This document shows, piece by piece, positions 1 to 8,350 of a stretch of DNA of 64,000 nucleotides. A program made the position numbers and the translations under genes. How positions within the stretch are numbered: position 1 is the first letter of the stretch; each line of letters begins with the position of its first letter. The notes below the pieces were generated by a model. That model ran no database searches, was not told the DNA's origin, and saw nothing but the letters and a program-made list of their open reading frames with translations. The DNA is from Micromonosporaceae bacterium KJ-029 (GTDB lineage: Bacteria > Actinomycetota > Actinomycetes > Mycobacteriales > Micromonosporaceae), in assembly GCA_005402585.1 (NCBI GenBank), contig BIFP01000007.1, positions 124,001-188,000 on the forward strand, given 5' to 3'.

Positions 1-39
1 GCACGGCCGGAGCCACGCGCGGCCGGAGCGGTGGGGGGA

Positions 40-768
40 TCAGCGGCCGAAGGAGAGCAACCGGAAGCCGGCGGCGTCGAGCGTGGCCTGTTCGGCGCGG
101 CTGCGCGGAGCGCGGCCGGTGGCCTTGGCGATCAGGGTCGACCGGTCCCAGCCCAGCTCCGGTGGCAGCGCGTGCCCGCCGGTGAGCAGGTCGGCGATCA
201 CCTGCCCGGCGGCCGGGGTAAGCCACGGGTCGCGGTCCAGCGCCGCCGCCAGGTCCAGGCCGTGCACCCCGACCTCGACCACCCGGGTACGCAGGAACTC
301 CGTCACCGTCATCGCGTCGCCGTGGCGGGTACGGACCACCCGGTCCGGCGGATGGGCCTCGACCGCGTCGAGGGTGGCCTGCCAGGCCCGGTCGAAGTCC
401 GCGCCCAGCCCCGGCGAGTCGCCGTGCCGGGCCACACCGCGACCGGTTTCGACCTGGACGGCGCCACGGCGGGCGGCGTCAGCCCGGGTGGCATCGGCCC
501 GGGCAGCGTCGATGCGGGCGGCGTCCACCTGCGGGGTGAACTTCGCCGCGCCGAAGTAGCCGGCGGCGTCGACCTGCGCACGGGCGGGCGCCGGGGCGGC
601 CAGCATGTCGGCCAGCCGGCCGGCACCGGTGCGTACGTGTGCCAGCAGCTCGGCCACGGTCCACGGCGGGCAGTCGGTGGGCCGGTCGAGGTCAGCCGGG
701 TCGAGGGTGCGCAGCACCTCGCCCAGCCGGGCGCACTCGTCCCGGAACGCCTCCCGCACCCCGCCCAT
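40..768 (-). CDS. Maleylpyruvate isomerase / mycothiol-dependent DinB-fold family protein
   Basis: A 242-aa protein of the mycothiol-dependent maleylpyruvate isomerase (MDMPI/DinB-like) family. These enzymes use mycothiol as a thiol cofactor, and many members have no assigned substrate. Visible features are an N-terminal helical region with the family-typical WTVAELLAHV segment and a later VVEVGVHGLDLAAAL segment that carries a metal-ligand-type His. The middle (about residues 80-125) is an Ala/Arg/Asp-rich low-complexity stretch. The ATG at 768 is preferred because GGGGAG lies just upstream; a GTG at 789 would add 7 residues. It lies 27 nt downstream of the PAP2 gene on the same strand and may be co-transcribed with it. 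The substrate cannot be inferred. Confidence 0.75.
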   Translation of the reverse strand: MGGVREAFRDECARLGEVLRTLDPADLDRPTDCPPWTVAELLAHVRTGAGRLADMLAAPAPARAQVDAAGYFGAAKFTPQVDAARIDAARADATRADAARRGAVQVETGRGVARHGDSPGLGADFDRAWQATLDAVEAHPPDRVVRTRHGDAMTVTEFLRTRVVEVGVHGLDLAAALDRDPWLTPAAGQVIADLLTGGHALPPELGWDRSTLIAKATGRAPRSRAEQATLDAAGFRLLSFGR

Positions 769-795
769 GTCTCCCCGCCCGGCCGCCACCAGGAC

Positions 796-1683
796 TCAGC
801 CCTGGTGGCGGGGGACGAGGCGGTGCACGGAGATGAGCACCAATGCCATCACCACTCCCATCGACCCGGCGATGCCGGCGGCGCTGCCGGCGTACCCGAC
901 GAACAGCGGCCCGCGGGCCAGCTCGGCCGGCGGGGTGGCCCGCAGCTCCACCAGCCAGGACAGGGCCAGCGCACAGGCGACGATCGCGAGCAGACCGCCC
1001 GCGCCGAGCAGCAGCGCGGTGAGGCGGTGCGCGTCGGCCGAGGCCACCTTTGCCCGCTCGCGCTGGGCGACCAGCAGCAGCAGCCCGGCCAGGGCCGCCC
1101 ACACCCCGACCACCAGGAACGCGGCCACCGCGTCGCTCGGCCGGTGCCAGCCGGCCGACAGGGTCGCCACCCCGGCGGTGGCGGCGTAGGCGGCGCCGGC
1201 GACGGCACCGAAGGCGCGCACCTTGGGCGGCAGCACGAGCACCAGCGCCACCGCCACCGACGCGGCGACCGTGGTGTGGCCGCTGGGCAGGCTGTTGCCG
1301 ACGTACACCCGCTCCGGGTCGATGCCGTAGTCGGGCCGGTTCAGGCCGTACTTGAGCAACTGGGTGGTGACGTTGGCGCCGGCGATCAGCAGGGTGGCCG
1401 CGACGGCCAGGGCGACCCGGCCTCGGATCAGGGCGATGAACCCGATCGTGACGGTGACCGCCAGCAGCGACACCACGGACATGGCGTTGAGGATCCGGTC
1501 GACCGGCTCCTCGATGTGATCGCGGCCGATCCGGTTGCCGGTGAGAGCCACGGTGTCGATCCACTGGCCGATCTCGGTATGGAGGGCGAATCGCCAGACG
1601 GCGATGAAGGCCGCCGTCTGGACGAGGGCCAGCACGACCAACCAGACCGCAGTCCCACCCCTCGGCGTCACGCGCACCCGCAC
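796..1683 (-). CDS. PAP2-superfamily membrane phosphatase
   Basis: A 295-aa polytopic membrane protein of the phosphatidic acid phosphatase type 2 superfamily, probably hydrolysing lipid or polyprenyl phosphates at the membrane. Motif 1 is K111-YGLN-R116-P117 and motif 2 is P133-S-G-H136. Motif 3 is partial: H180 and D184 are present in SAGWHRPSDA, but the Ser-Arg pair expected six residues before the His reads Ala-Thr (residues 173-174). About six hydrophobic segments are visible. The missing motif-3 arginine may mean altered substrate binding or a different helix register. The gene is divergent from the DUF3159 gene at 1768. Confidence 0.85.
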   Translation of the reverse strand: MRVRVTPRGGTAVWLVVLALVQTAAFIAVWRFALHTEIGQWIDTVALTGNRIGRDHIEEPVDRILNAMSVVSLLAVTVTIGFIALIRGRVALAVAATLLIAGANVTTQLLKYGLNRPDYGIDPERVYVGNSLPSGHTTVAASVAVALVLVLPPKVRAFGAVAGAAYAATAGVATLSAGWHRPSDAVAAFLVVGVWAALAGLLLLVAQRERAKVASADAHRLTALLLGAGGLLAIVACALALSWLVELRATPPAELARGPLFVGYAGSAAGIAGSMGVVMALVLISVHRLVPRHQG

Positions 1684-1767
1684 AACTTAGCGGCCCACCC
1701 GGGCCGGCCGGCCGGTGGCCCGCCGGTGGCGTCGGGATAGGTTGGGCCGTAGGTGAAGGAGGCGACG

Positions 1768-2460
1768 GTGACCGGTACGTCGGAGCGAGATCCCGCGACG
1801 GTCGGGCGGCCGGAGTCGCTGGCCGACCTGCTCGGTGGGCGCCGGGGCGCGGTCGACGCCAGCCTGCCGCCGGTCGCCTTCGCGGTGGGCTGGCTGCTGG
1901 CGGGCCGGTCGGTCACCGCCGGAGTCGTGGCGGCCCTGGCCACCGGCGCGGTGGTGGCCGGCTGGCGGCTGCACCGTGGTGACCGTCCGCGCTCGGTGCT
2001 GGTCGGGCTGCTCGCCGTCTGCGTGGCCGCGCTGGTCGTGGTCCGCACCGGACGCGCCGAGGACTTCTTCCTCGTGCAGTTGCTGGCCAACGCCGCCAGT
2101 GCTCTGGTGTGGGCGGTCAGCATCGTGGTGCGCTGGCCGCTGCTCGGCGTGGTGGTCGGCACGGCGCTCGGGCAGCGCGGCCGGTGGCGCCGCGATCCGG
2201 CGCTGCTGCGGGCGTACGGACGGGCCAGTTGGGTGTGGACGGCGACCTACGTGCTGCGCGTGGCGCTGTTCCTGCCGCTGTACCTCGGCGGGCAGGTGCT
2301 CGCGTTGACCGCGGTCCGGGTGGGGCTGGCCTGGCCCCTGGTCGCGGCGGCGTTGGCGGTCAGCTGGGCGGTGGTGCGCCGGTCGTTGCCGGCCGGGCAT
2401 CCGGGGCTACGACACCCGGTGACGCCGGACGGCGATCCGGCCGCGACGCCGGAAAGCTGA
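1768..2460 (+). CDS. DUF3159 family membrane protein
   Basis: A 230-aa membrane protein with the features of the actinobacterial DUF3159 family, whose function is unknown. A short soluble N-terminus with the ESLADLLGGRRGAVDASLPP segment precedes five or six hydrophobic helices. The GTG at 1768 is chosen because AAGGAGG (1756-1762) sits 5 nt upstream; an upstream GTG at 1753 overlaps that site and is less likely. The gene is divergent from the PAP2 gene and is followed by a strong hairpin, so it is probably transcribed alone. Confidence 0.8.
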   Translation: MTGTSERDPATVGRPESLADLLGGRRGAVDASLPPVAFAVGWLLAGRSVTAGVVAALATGAVVAGWRLHRGDRPRSVLVGLLAVCVAALVVVRTGRAEDFFLVQLLANAASALVWAVSIVVRWPLLGVVVGTALGQRGRWRRDPALLRAYGRASWVWTATYVLRVALFLPLYLGGQVLALTAVRVGLAWPLVAAALAVSWAVVRRSLPAGHPGLRHPVTPDGDPAATPES

Positions 2461-2478
2461 AAGGACCGAGACAATAAG

Positions 2479-2510
2479 GGAGAGGCCGCCACGGGGGGAG
2501 CGGCCTCTCC
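2479..2510 (+). terminator. Hairpin terminator after the DUF3159 gene
   Basis: GGAGAGGCCGC (2479-2489) is perfectly complementary to GCGGCCTCTCC (2500-2510) across a 10-nt loop. It starts 18 nt after the stop codon. There is no U tract, which is usual for actinomycete hairpin terminators. Confidence 0.75.
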
Positions 2511-2714
2511 GGTGATGTACGTTACTCCGTCCCCGGCCGTGTTGTGATCCCGGGGCGGCCACTTTTTTTCGCGATCTGCGGGCCGTGCCCGTCGGTCGGG
2601 GTGATGGGGTGGGCCGACCGCTCCGCTGCGTCGGCCAGAGGGCCGACCCACCCCGGCCTGACCGTGGGTGTCAGGCCGCCGGCCGGACCTGCCTTACCCC
2701 CGAGGCCCGGCCGG

Positions 2715-2744
2715 CCTCCGGGTGGGTCACCGCCCACCCGGAGG
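2715..2744 (-). terminator. Hairpin terminator after the GH48 gene
   Basis: CCTCCGGGTGGG (2715-2726) and CCCACCCGGAGG (2733-2744) form a perfect 12-bp stem with a 6-nt loop. It lies 7 nt beyond the GH48 stop codon on the minus strand. Confidence 0.8.
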
Positions 2745-2751
2745 AGTTCGT

Positions 2752-5652
2752 TCAGCCGTTCGGGAACAGCTTCCCGTAGTCGGCGTACGCCATTGCGACG
2801 TCCGCCTGGGCCCAGAACCGGTGGTAGCGGAACTCCGGCTCCGGTCCGCCGTCGAGGTACGCCTGGACCTTCGGCCACGCCGGGTCGTTCTTGTAGAACG
2901 ACCGGATGTCGAGGAAGCTCTTGCCGGGGGCGATGACGTCACCGTTGGGCATCCGGCCGGTCCAGCCCTGCGGGATGTAGAGGCCCTGCCCGGTGGCGGC
3001 GTCGTAGACGTCGTCGAAGCGCCGGTAGTCGCCCCGCTTCTCCACCGTCGACACACCCTGGGCGTCGCTGGCGCCGTGCAGCGCGTCCAGCAGCCCCTTG
3101 GCGGTGTTCTTCGCCGCCGTGTTACCCGACTTCGCCGCGTACGCGATGAGCGTGCGGGCGTAGGCGGCGGCGACCCCGACGTCCTGGCCCTTGACCGTCA
3201 CCTCGACGTGCAGGTTGTTGTTCGGCTGCGGGTTGCTCGGGTTCCAGGTGGTGGGCTGCCCGGACCAGCGCATGTCCGACGGGATGGACCAGTTGGTGCC
3301 CAGCGTGGTGTTGGCGATCGCCCACGGCACCCACTTGTCCAGCAGCGCCTTGGCCCGGGTGTTGCCGCTGACCAGGTACAGCTCGGCGATGCGCTGCATC
3401 GACCAGGCCTGCATGCCGAACCACTGGTTCGACGGCGGGTCGTTGTAGACCGGGTCCTCGTCGTAGAACATGCCGTAGAAGGTGGACGTACCGGCCGGCG
3501 GCTGGCCGTAGTTGCCGCCCCAGCTGTTGGTCGCGCCACCGGCGATGCCGCCCTCGGCGGACTGCAGCCAGGTGTAGAACTCCAGCTGCCGGTTCAGGCT
3601 GTTGGTCCAGTCCGCCGCCGCCGTCGACGACCGCGGTTTCAGCTCGTCGACGTTGGTCAACGCCCACGCCGCGAACGGGTTCTGGTAGCCGAAGTGGCTG
3701 TGGCTGGAGCCGATCCGCCACGACCAGTTCTGGCTGGTCTCGTACGCCCCGCCCCAGGCGTAGTACCAGGAGAGCAGGTAGTGGGCGGAGTCGCGGCCGG
3801 TGCCCGCCGGGCAGGCGCTGGCCCCGACGCAGTTGCCGATCCGCTTGAAGTACTTGTCGAACAGCGCGTACCGCAGGTAGTCACCCATCTTGGCGGCCTT
3901 GGCCACGGTGGCCGCCACGTCAGCCTGCTTGTTCTGCTCCTTGGCCCAGGTCAGCGCCCAGTACGCCGCCTGCACGGCGCGGGCGTCGGCGTCCGGTGCG
4001 TTGGTGTACTTCCACTGCCGCGCCGGCGCGTTGGCCTCCTTGATGAACAGGTCCAGGTAGCCGTTCTGGCCGCCGTGGCGGAAGGTGTCGCAGGAGGGCT
4101 GCGGCACGGTCTCCCACACCGACTCCTGGGTGCCCCGCTGGAACGTGTTGATGTACGCCGGGCGGGTGGTGCCGTCACCGCAGCGGCCGTAGCCGTAGAC
4201 GTTGTCCACGTCCAGCAGCCAGTGCATGCCGTAGATCGAGCCGGTGCCGTAGGTGGTCTGCAACTCGTTGCGCAGCGGGTCCTGGCCGACCGACACGTTC
4301 GGATCCAACTGCGACGGGTACTGGCTGGGCAGGTCGTGTTCGGCGGCGTACTGGGGGGTGCCGGGCGAGCCCGCGGTCGGCTGGTCCGCATTGGACGGGA
4401 TGATGTACCGCTCCATCACCGTCCAGGCGTTGTTGAACGGTGCCCAGTTCTGGGTCACCCGGCCGTAGTAGGCCTCCAGCCACAGCCAGAAGCTGAACGC
4501 CTCGGAGGTGGTCTCGTGGCCGTGGTCCGGCGCCTCGACGATGAGGGTCTCGATCGAGTGGTAAGGCACGCCCTCAGGGCTGAAGTAGCCCGAGTTCTTG
4601 ATCTTGCCGTACTGGGCGAGGAACCGCTGGACGTACTCGCCGTCGCCGCCGGGCACGTCGTTGTCGATCTCGGTGACGGTGACTGTGGCCGACGTGTGGC
4701 CCGACGCCGAGGCGGTGATGGTGGCGGTGCCGCTGACGGTGTCGGCGTCCTCAGCCGCGCGGACGGTCACGGTTACCCCGGTGCTCCAGTTGGACGGGGT
4801 CAGCGTCAGCGTGGTCGGCGTGACGGTGATGTCGGGGTCACCCGTGCGCGTCAGGGTCACCGCGACGTTGGAGGTGGGCGCCCGGCTCAGTTTCAGGTTG
4901 AACGTCGCGCTGCCGCCCTCGGGCACGCTCAACGCGGTCGGGGTGGCCACCACCGCCGGCGAGGTGGCGGCGGTGACGGTGAACGACCGTTCGGCGACCG
5001 CCGACAGACCGCTGTTGTCGTACGCCCTGGCCTGCACGGTGTAGTCACCGGCCGGCAGGCTCTCCAGGGTGTACGCGTACGGCGCGGTGGTGTCGGTGTT
5101 GACCAGCAGGCCGTTGCGGTAGAACTCGACCCGGGCGATCGTGCCGTCCGGGTCGCTCGCGGTGGCGGTCAGCGGCACGGTCGCCGGGGCCACGAACGGG
5201 CCGGCGGGGATCGACAGGCTTACCGTCGGTGGCTGTTGCGTGGTGCCGCCGCAGGTGACCCCGTTGACCGAGAACGACGTCGGCTTCGGGTTGCTGCCGG
5301 TGTAGGAGCCGTTGAAGCCGATGGTGGCGCTGGCCCCGGTGGCGAGGCTGCCGTTGTACGACTCGTTGACGGCGGTGACCTGGTTGCCGCTCTGGCTCCA
5401 CCGGGCCGCCCAGCCCTGGGTCACCTGCTGGTTGCCGGGGAAGGCGAACCGCAGCGTCCATCCGTTGATCGGGTCGCCCAGGTTCCGGACGGTGATGTTG
5501 GCGGTGAAGCCGTTGCTCCAGTCGTTCGTCGTGTAGACCACATCGCAGGCCGGTGCGGCCTGTGCGGCGGCGGCGGGGACGGTCACCCCGGCGAGCGCCA
5601 GCGCCGCGGCGGCGAGCCACGCCAGGCGGCGACGTCTTGCCAGATTTCTCAT
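2752..5652 (-). CDS. Secreted GH48 exo-cellulase with N-terminal CBM2
   Basis: A 966-aa secreted cellobiohydrolase. A signal peptide (about 1-33) is followed by a family-2 cellulose-binding module (36-134, bounded by Cys36 and Cys134), an Ig-like linker domain (about 141-228), a Calx-beta-like domain (about 232-331) and a full-length GH48 catalytic domain (about 338-966). The [15 protein letters not shown] segment holds E373 and E384. Their 11-residue spacing matches, from memory, Glu44 and Glu55 of Cel48F, the latter being the catalytic acid. GH48 enzymes are processive cellulases and usually occur once per cellulolytic actinomycete genome. The ATG at 5652 is preferred over upstream in-frame starts because AGGAGA precedes it and a signal peptide follows directly. 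Two CebR-type operators lie upstream, and a terminator follows. Confidence 0.95.
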   Translation of the reverse strand: MRNLARRRRLAWLAAAALALAGVTVPAAAAQAAPACDVVYTTNDWSNGFTANITVRNLGDPINGWTLRFAFPGNQQVTQGWAARWSQSGNQVTAVNESYNGSLATGASATIGFNGSYTGSNPKPTSFSVNGVTCGGTTQQPPTVSLSIPAGPFVAPATVPLTATASDPDGTIARVEFYRNGLLVNTDTTAPYAYTLESLPAGDYTVQARAYDNSGLSAVAERSFTVTAATSPAVVATPTALSVPEGGSATFNLKLSRAPTSNVAVTLTRTGDPDITVTPTTLTLTPSNWSTGVTVTVRAAEDADTVSGTATITASASGHTSATVTVTEIDNDVPGGDGEYVQRFLAQYGKIKNSGYFSPEGVPYHSIETLIVEAPDHGHETTSEAFSFWLWLEAYYGRVTQNWAPFNNAWTVMERYIIPSNADQPTAGSPGTPQYAAEHDLPSQYPSQLDPNVSVGQDPLRNELQTTYGTGSIYGMHWLLDVDNVYGYGRCGDGTTRPAYINTFQRGTQESVWETVPQPSCDTFRHGGQNGYLDLFIKEANAPARQWKYTNAPDADARAVQAAYWALTWAKEQNKQADVAATVAKAAKMGDYLRYALFDKYFKRIGNCVGASACPAGTGRDSAHYLLSWYYAWGGAYETSQNWSWRIGSSHSHFGYQNPFAAWALTNVDELKPRSSTAAADWTNSLNRQLEFYTWLQSAEGGIAGGATNSWGGNYGQPPAGTSTFYGMFYDEDPVYNDPPSNQWFGMQAWSMQRIAELYLVSGNTRAKALLDKWVPWAIANTTLGTNWSIPSDMRWSGQPTTWNPSNPQPNNNLHVEVTVKGQDVGVAAAYARTLIAYAAKSGNTAAKNTAKGLLDALHGASDAQGVSTVEKRGDYRRFDDVYDAATGQGLYIPQGWTGRMPNGDVIAPGKSFLDIRSFYKNDPAWPKVQAYLDGGPEPEFRYHRFWAQADVAMAYADYGKLFPNG

Positions 5653-5897
5653 CTGCGCGGTGTCTCCTCGGACCAGGCCGGGGTCGATGCCGCCCCGGCG
5701 GTGACGCCTCGACGACAGGTCCGCGAGGCGCCAGTGGATGGTGGTCGACCCGGCCCGGTGGCCGGGAGCGGCGGGGCGCCGTCGGGGACGGATGCCGCAC
5801 CCGCTGCTGGCAGGACGCCGTACCGGTCGCGCCGGATGCCCTCGGCGACCCGCGCTCACGCGTATCTGGCTCCGCGCGGTCGATCGACAGTCTGACA

Positions 5898-5911
5898 TGG
5901 AAGCGCTCCCA
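5898..5911. promoter_or_regulatory. CebR/CelR-type operator upstream of GH48 (box 1)
   Basis: TGGAAGCGCTCCCA differs at one position from the 14-bp palindrome TGGGAGCGCTCCCA bound by the LacI-family cellobiose repressors CebR/CelR of Streptomyces and Thermobifida. It is 246 bp upstream of the GH48 start codon. Confidence 0.85.
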
Positions 5912-6009
5912 ACACCAGAGACGCGACTTCCGGAAACACTGCGTTGTTTCGATCTCGTTTTGGGGCTTTCACAAAGTCGTGACGGGCGTTACAGTCGCAG
6001 CAACGTCGA

Positions 6010-6023
6010 TGGGAGCGCTTCCA
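6010..6023. promoter_or_regulatory. CebR/CelR-type operator (box 2)
   Basis: TGGGAGCGCTTCCA is the same palindrome with one substitution. It lies 98 bp from box 1 across the AT-rich promoter segment, an arrangement that would allow repression by two flanking operators. Confidence 0.85.
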
Positions 6024-6561
6024 TCGACAGAGTTCCACCCAGAAGATCGCCCGAGGCTGTGCCCACAGCACCGGGAACTAGACCACAGGCCGACGGCGGG
6101 CCAGCCCGGACGCCGCCGCCGGCCGACGCCCCACCAAAGTGGAGGGAGGTGGATCCTCAAGCCACTCGCGTGGCCCGGCTCCCGCGCGACACGCACGACT
6201 GGGACGCCAATCCGCCCGTGCGTGTACCGCAACACGGTGGGGACGGGGGTTGCCCTCCCCCGTCCCCACACTAAACCCCCGTTCACGATGGGAAAAGAGG
6301 CCGACGGGTCAGACGCGCATCACCCGCGCGCTCCGCACTGCAGTCGACCCGCCCGCCGGCCGCCATCCGCGACGCCCCGCCGACCGCCCGGGCGCGCGCC
6401 GCGGCCCGCCCGCGGACCTCGGCGCACCCGGTCCCGCCGCACCCACGCCCGACCGGCCAGCGCCCCACCCTTCCCGTTCCTTTCGCCCCCCGCCATCGCG
6501 GCTGCCCGTTGTCTGCGACGATCAGGCCACCGGCGGGCACCGCCTACCCTTTACCCTTAAT

Positions 6562-6575
6562 TGGGAGCGCTCCCG
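6562..6575. promoter_or_regulatory. CebR/CelR-type operator upstream of GH1 (box 3)
   Basis: TGGGAGCGCTCCCG differs only at the last base from the CebR consensus. It is 35 bp upstream of the GH1 start codon, in the position expected for direct repression of that gene. Confidence 0.88.
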
Positions 6576-6610
6576 GGCTCTGGCGGTCAACCCCATCACG
6601 AGGAGAACCA

Positions 6611-8104
6611 ATGTCGATGCTCACCAGGCGGCACCTGCTGCGCCGCGCGGCGCTCTCGGCCACCGCCGCCACCCCGGCCGGCGCCGCCCTCGGCGCCGCC
6701 GCCACCGTGGTCGGCACCGCCGCCCTCACCGGCTGCCAGCCCAGCGACCCCGCGGACCGCACGGCCACCGCCACCAGCCCGGCCACCCGCCTGCCCTTCC
6801 CGCCGGACTTCGGTTGGGGCGCGGCCACCTCCGCGTACCAGATCGAAGGCGCCGCCAAGGACGACGGCCGTGGCGAATCGGTCTGGGACACCTTCAGCCG
6901 CACCCCGGGACGCACCCGCAACGGCGACACCGGCGACGTCGCCGCCGACCACTACCACCGCTACGCCGAAGACCTCGATCTGATGCGCGACCTGGGGCTG
7001 CGCAGCTACCGGTTCTCCATCTCCTGGCCGCGCATCCAGCCCGACGGCACCGGCGCCGCCAACCAACGCGGCCTCGACTTCTACCGTCGCCTCATCGACG
7101 GCCTGCACGAACGCGGCATCGCCCCGATGGCCACCCTGTTCCACTGGGACCTGCCGCAGACCCTGCAGGACGCCGGTGGTTGGGAGTCCCGCGACGTCGC
7201 CTACCGCTTCGCCGAGTACGCCGCCATCGTCTTCGATGCCCTCGGCGACCGGGTGCCGGTCTGGCTGACCATCAACGAGCCCAAGACCGTGGTGCAGAAC
7301 GGCTACCTCTCCGGTCACCACGCCCCCGGCCGGCAGGACCCCGACGGCGCCTACCTGGTCGCGCACCACCTGCAGCTCGCCCACGGCCTCGCCGTAGGCG
7401 CCCTACGCGCGAACGGCAGCAACGGTCGCATCGGCCCGGCCTTCAACCTGCACCCGTGCTATCCCGCCGACGACTCCGCCGAGGCCGCCGAGGCCACCCA
7501 CCTGTACGACGGCTACGAGAACCGCCTCTACCTCGACTCCGCGCTCAAGGGCAGCTACCCCGCGGACGTGCTGGACGACCTCGGGCCGAACAGCCGGATG
7601 GCCCGCGGCATCCGCGACGGCGACCTGAAGATCATTTCCGCTCCCGTCGACCTGCTGGCGGTGCAGTACTACACCCCGATCTACGTCACCGCCTCCGGCG
7701 GCACGGTACGCCGCCTGCCCACCTCCGAAGCCAGCTGGCAGCAGATCTACCCCGACGGGATGTACGACATCCTGACCCGCGTCGCCCGCGACTACGGCCC
7801 CATCCCGCTCACCGTCACCGAGAACGGCCTGCCCACGCCCGACGTCCTCGGCGACGACGGCACGGTCGAGGACACCGGGCGGATCGCCTTCCTCCGCGAC
7901 CACCTCGCCGCCGCCCACCGCGCCATCACCGACGGGGTGCCGCTGGAGAGCTTCCACGTCTGGTCCCTGCTGGACAACTTCGAGTGGGCCGAGGGCTACG
8001 ACCAGCGCTGGGGCCTCATTTACGTCGACTACCCCACCCAGCGGCGGGTGCTCAAGCGCAGCGCCCACTGGTACCGCCAGGTAATCACCGACAACACCGT
8101 CTGA
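6611..8104 (+). CDS. GH1 beta-glucosidase with Tat/lipoprotein signal
   Basis: A 497-aa family-1 glycoside hydrolase that most likely cleaves cellobiose or cello-oligosaccharides. The acid/base Glu223 is in TINEP and the nucleophile Glu404 is in TENG; the N-terminal FGWGAATSAYQIEG and C-terminal WSLLDNFEWAEGY segments are family signatures. The N-terminus is a twin-arginine signal (T5-R-R-H-L-L-R) followed by a hydrophobic stretch and a perfect lipobox L39-T-G-C42, so the enzyme is predicted to be exported folded and lipid-anchored outside the cell. Most GH1 enzymes of cellulolytic actinomycetes are cytosolic, so this location is unusual. The ATG at 6611 has AGGAG 5 nt upstream. A CebR-type box lies just upstream, placing it in the same regulon as GH48. 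Confidence 0.93.
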   Translation: MSMLTRRHLLRRAALSATAATPAGAALGAAATVVGTAALTGCQPSDPADRTATATSPATRLPFPPDFGWGAATSAYQIEGAAKDDGRGESVWDTFSRTPGRTRNGDTGDVAADHYHRYAEDLDLMRDLGLRSYRFSISWPRIQPDGTGAANQRGLDFYRRLIDGLHERGIAPMATLFHWDLPQTLQDAGGWESRDVAYRFAEYAAIVFDALGDRVPVWLTINEPKTVVQNGYLSGHHAPGRQDPDGAYLVAHHLQLAHGLAVGALRANGSNGRIGPAFNLHPCYPADDSAEAAEATHLYDGYENRLYLDSALKGSYPADVLDDLGPNSRMARGIRDGDLKIISAPVDLLAVQYYTPIYVTASGGTVRRLPTSEASWQQIYPDGMYDILTRVARDYGPIPLTVTENGLPTPDVLGDDGTVEDTGRIAFLRDHLAAAHRAITDGVPLESFHVWSLLDNFEWAEGYDQRWGLIYVDYPTQRRVLKRSAHWYRQVITDNTV

Positions 8105-8110
8105 GGTGCA

Positions 8111-8161
8111 AGGAAGGGCCCCCTATTAACGCCTGGTGTAGAGGAAGGGCCCCCTCTTAAC
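8111..8161. repeat. Paired GGAAGGGCCCC intergenic repeat, copy A
   Basis: Two direct units, 8111-8130 and 8142-8161, each of the form AGGAAGGGCCCCCTnTTAAC, are separated by 11 nt (GCCTGGTGTAG). The same paired element occurs at 9651 and 16406. It lies 7 nt after the GH1 stop codon. Confidence 0.9.
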
Positions 8162-8253
8162 AACCCGCACCGGGCTAGCTCGCGACTGGTCCGCCGACGC
8201 CGCACCCCGCTCGCCGGCGGACCAACTGCCCGTCGGTGAATGGGCAGCAACCA

Positions 8254-8292
8254 CTGCCGGTCGTCACCTGCCCGCAGGGTGATGACCGGCAG
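8254..8292. repeat. Long near-perfect inverted repeat upstream of the MFS gene
   Basis: CTGCCGGTCGTCACC (8254-8268) pairs with GGTGATGACCGGCAG (8278-8292) at 14 of 15 positions around a 9-nt loop. It could be a terminator for upstream transcription or an operator for the MFS gene that starts 59 bp downstream. Confidence 0.6.
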
Positions 8293-8337
8293 GGGCGGTC
8301 AGGCCGTTGATCGACGCCGGGGTGGTGCCCGGTCATC

Positions 8338-8343
8338 TAGAGT
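8338..8343 (+). promoter_or_regulatory. -10 element of a probable leaderless promoter (MFS gene)
   Basis: TAGAGT ends 7 nt before the ATG at 8351 and no Shine-Dalgarno sequence is present. Transcription would start at or next to the A of the start codon. Confidence 0.5.
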
Positions 8344-8350
8344 CGGCCGC

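Larger units (their letters stand above)
5653..6610. other. 958-bp divergent regulatory region between the two cellulose genes
   Basis: No convincing gene is seen. The region holds three CebR-type 14-bp operators (5898, 6010, 6562). The stretch 5912-6009 is clearly more AT-rich than its surroundings and probably contains the GH48 promoter. Open frames here are Arg/Pro-rich and have no ribosome binding site. The GH48 transcript would have a long leader of at least about 200 nt if it starts near the 5898 box. Confidence 0.6.

Noticed and set aside
2668..5895. A 1,075-codon open frame on the plus strand opposite the GH48 gene
   Set aside because: It is the high-GC mirror of the GH48 codons; the translation is Val/Arg/Gly-rich without domains, whereas the minus strand encodes a complete signal peptide, CBM2 and GH48.
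6078..6560. Several short frames in the GH48-GH1 intergenic region
   Set aside because: Pro/Arg-rich translations, no ribosome binding sites, and they interrupt operator sequences.
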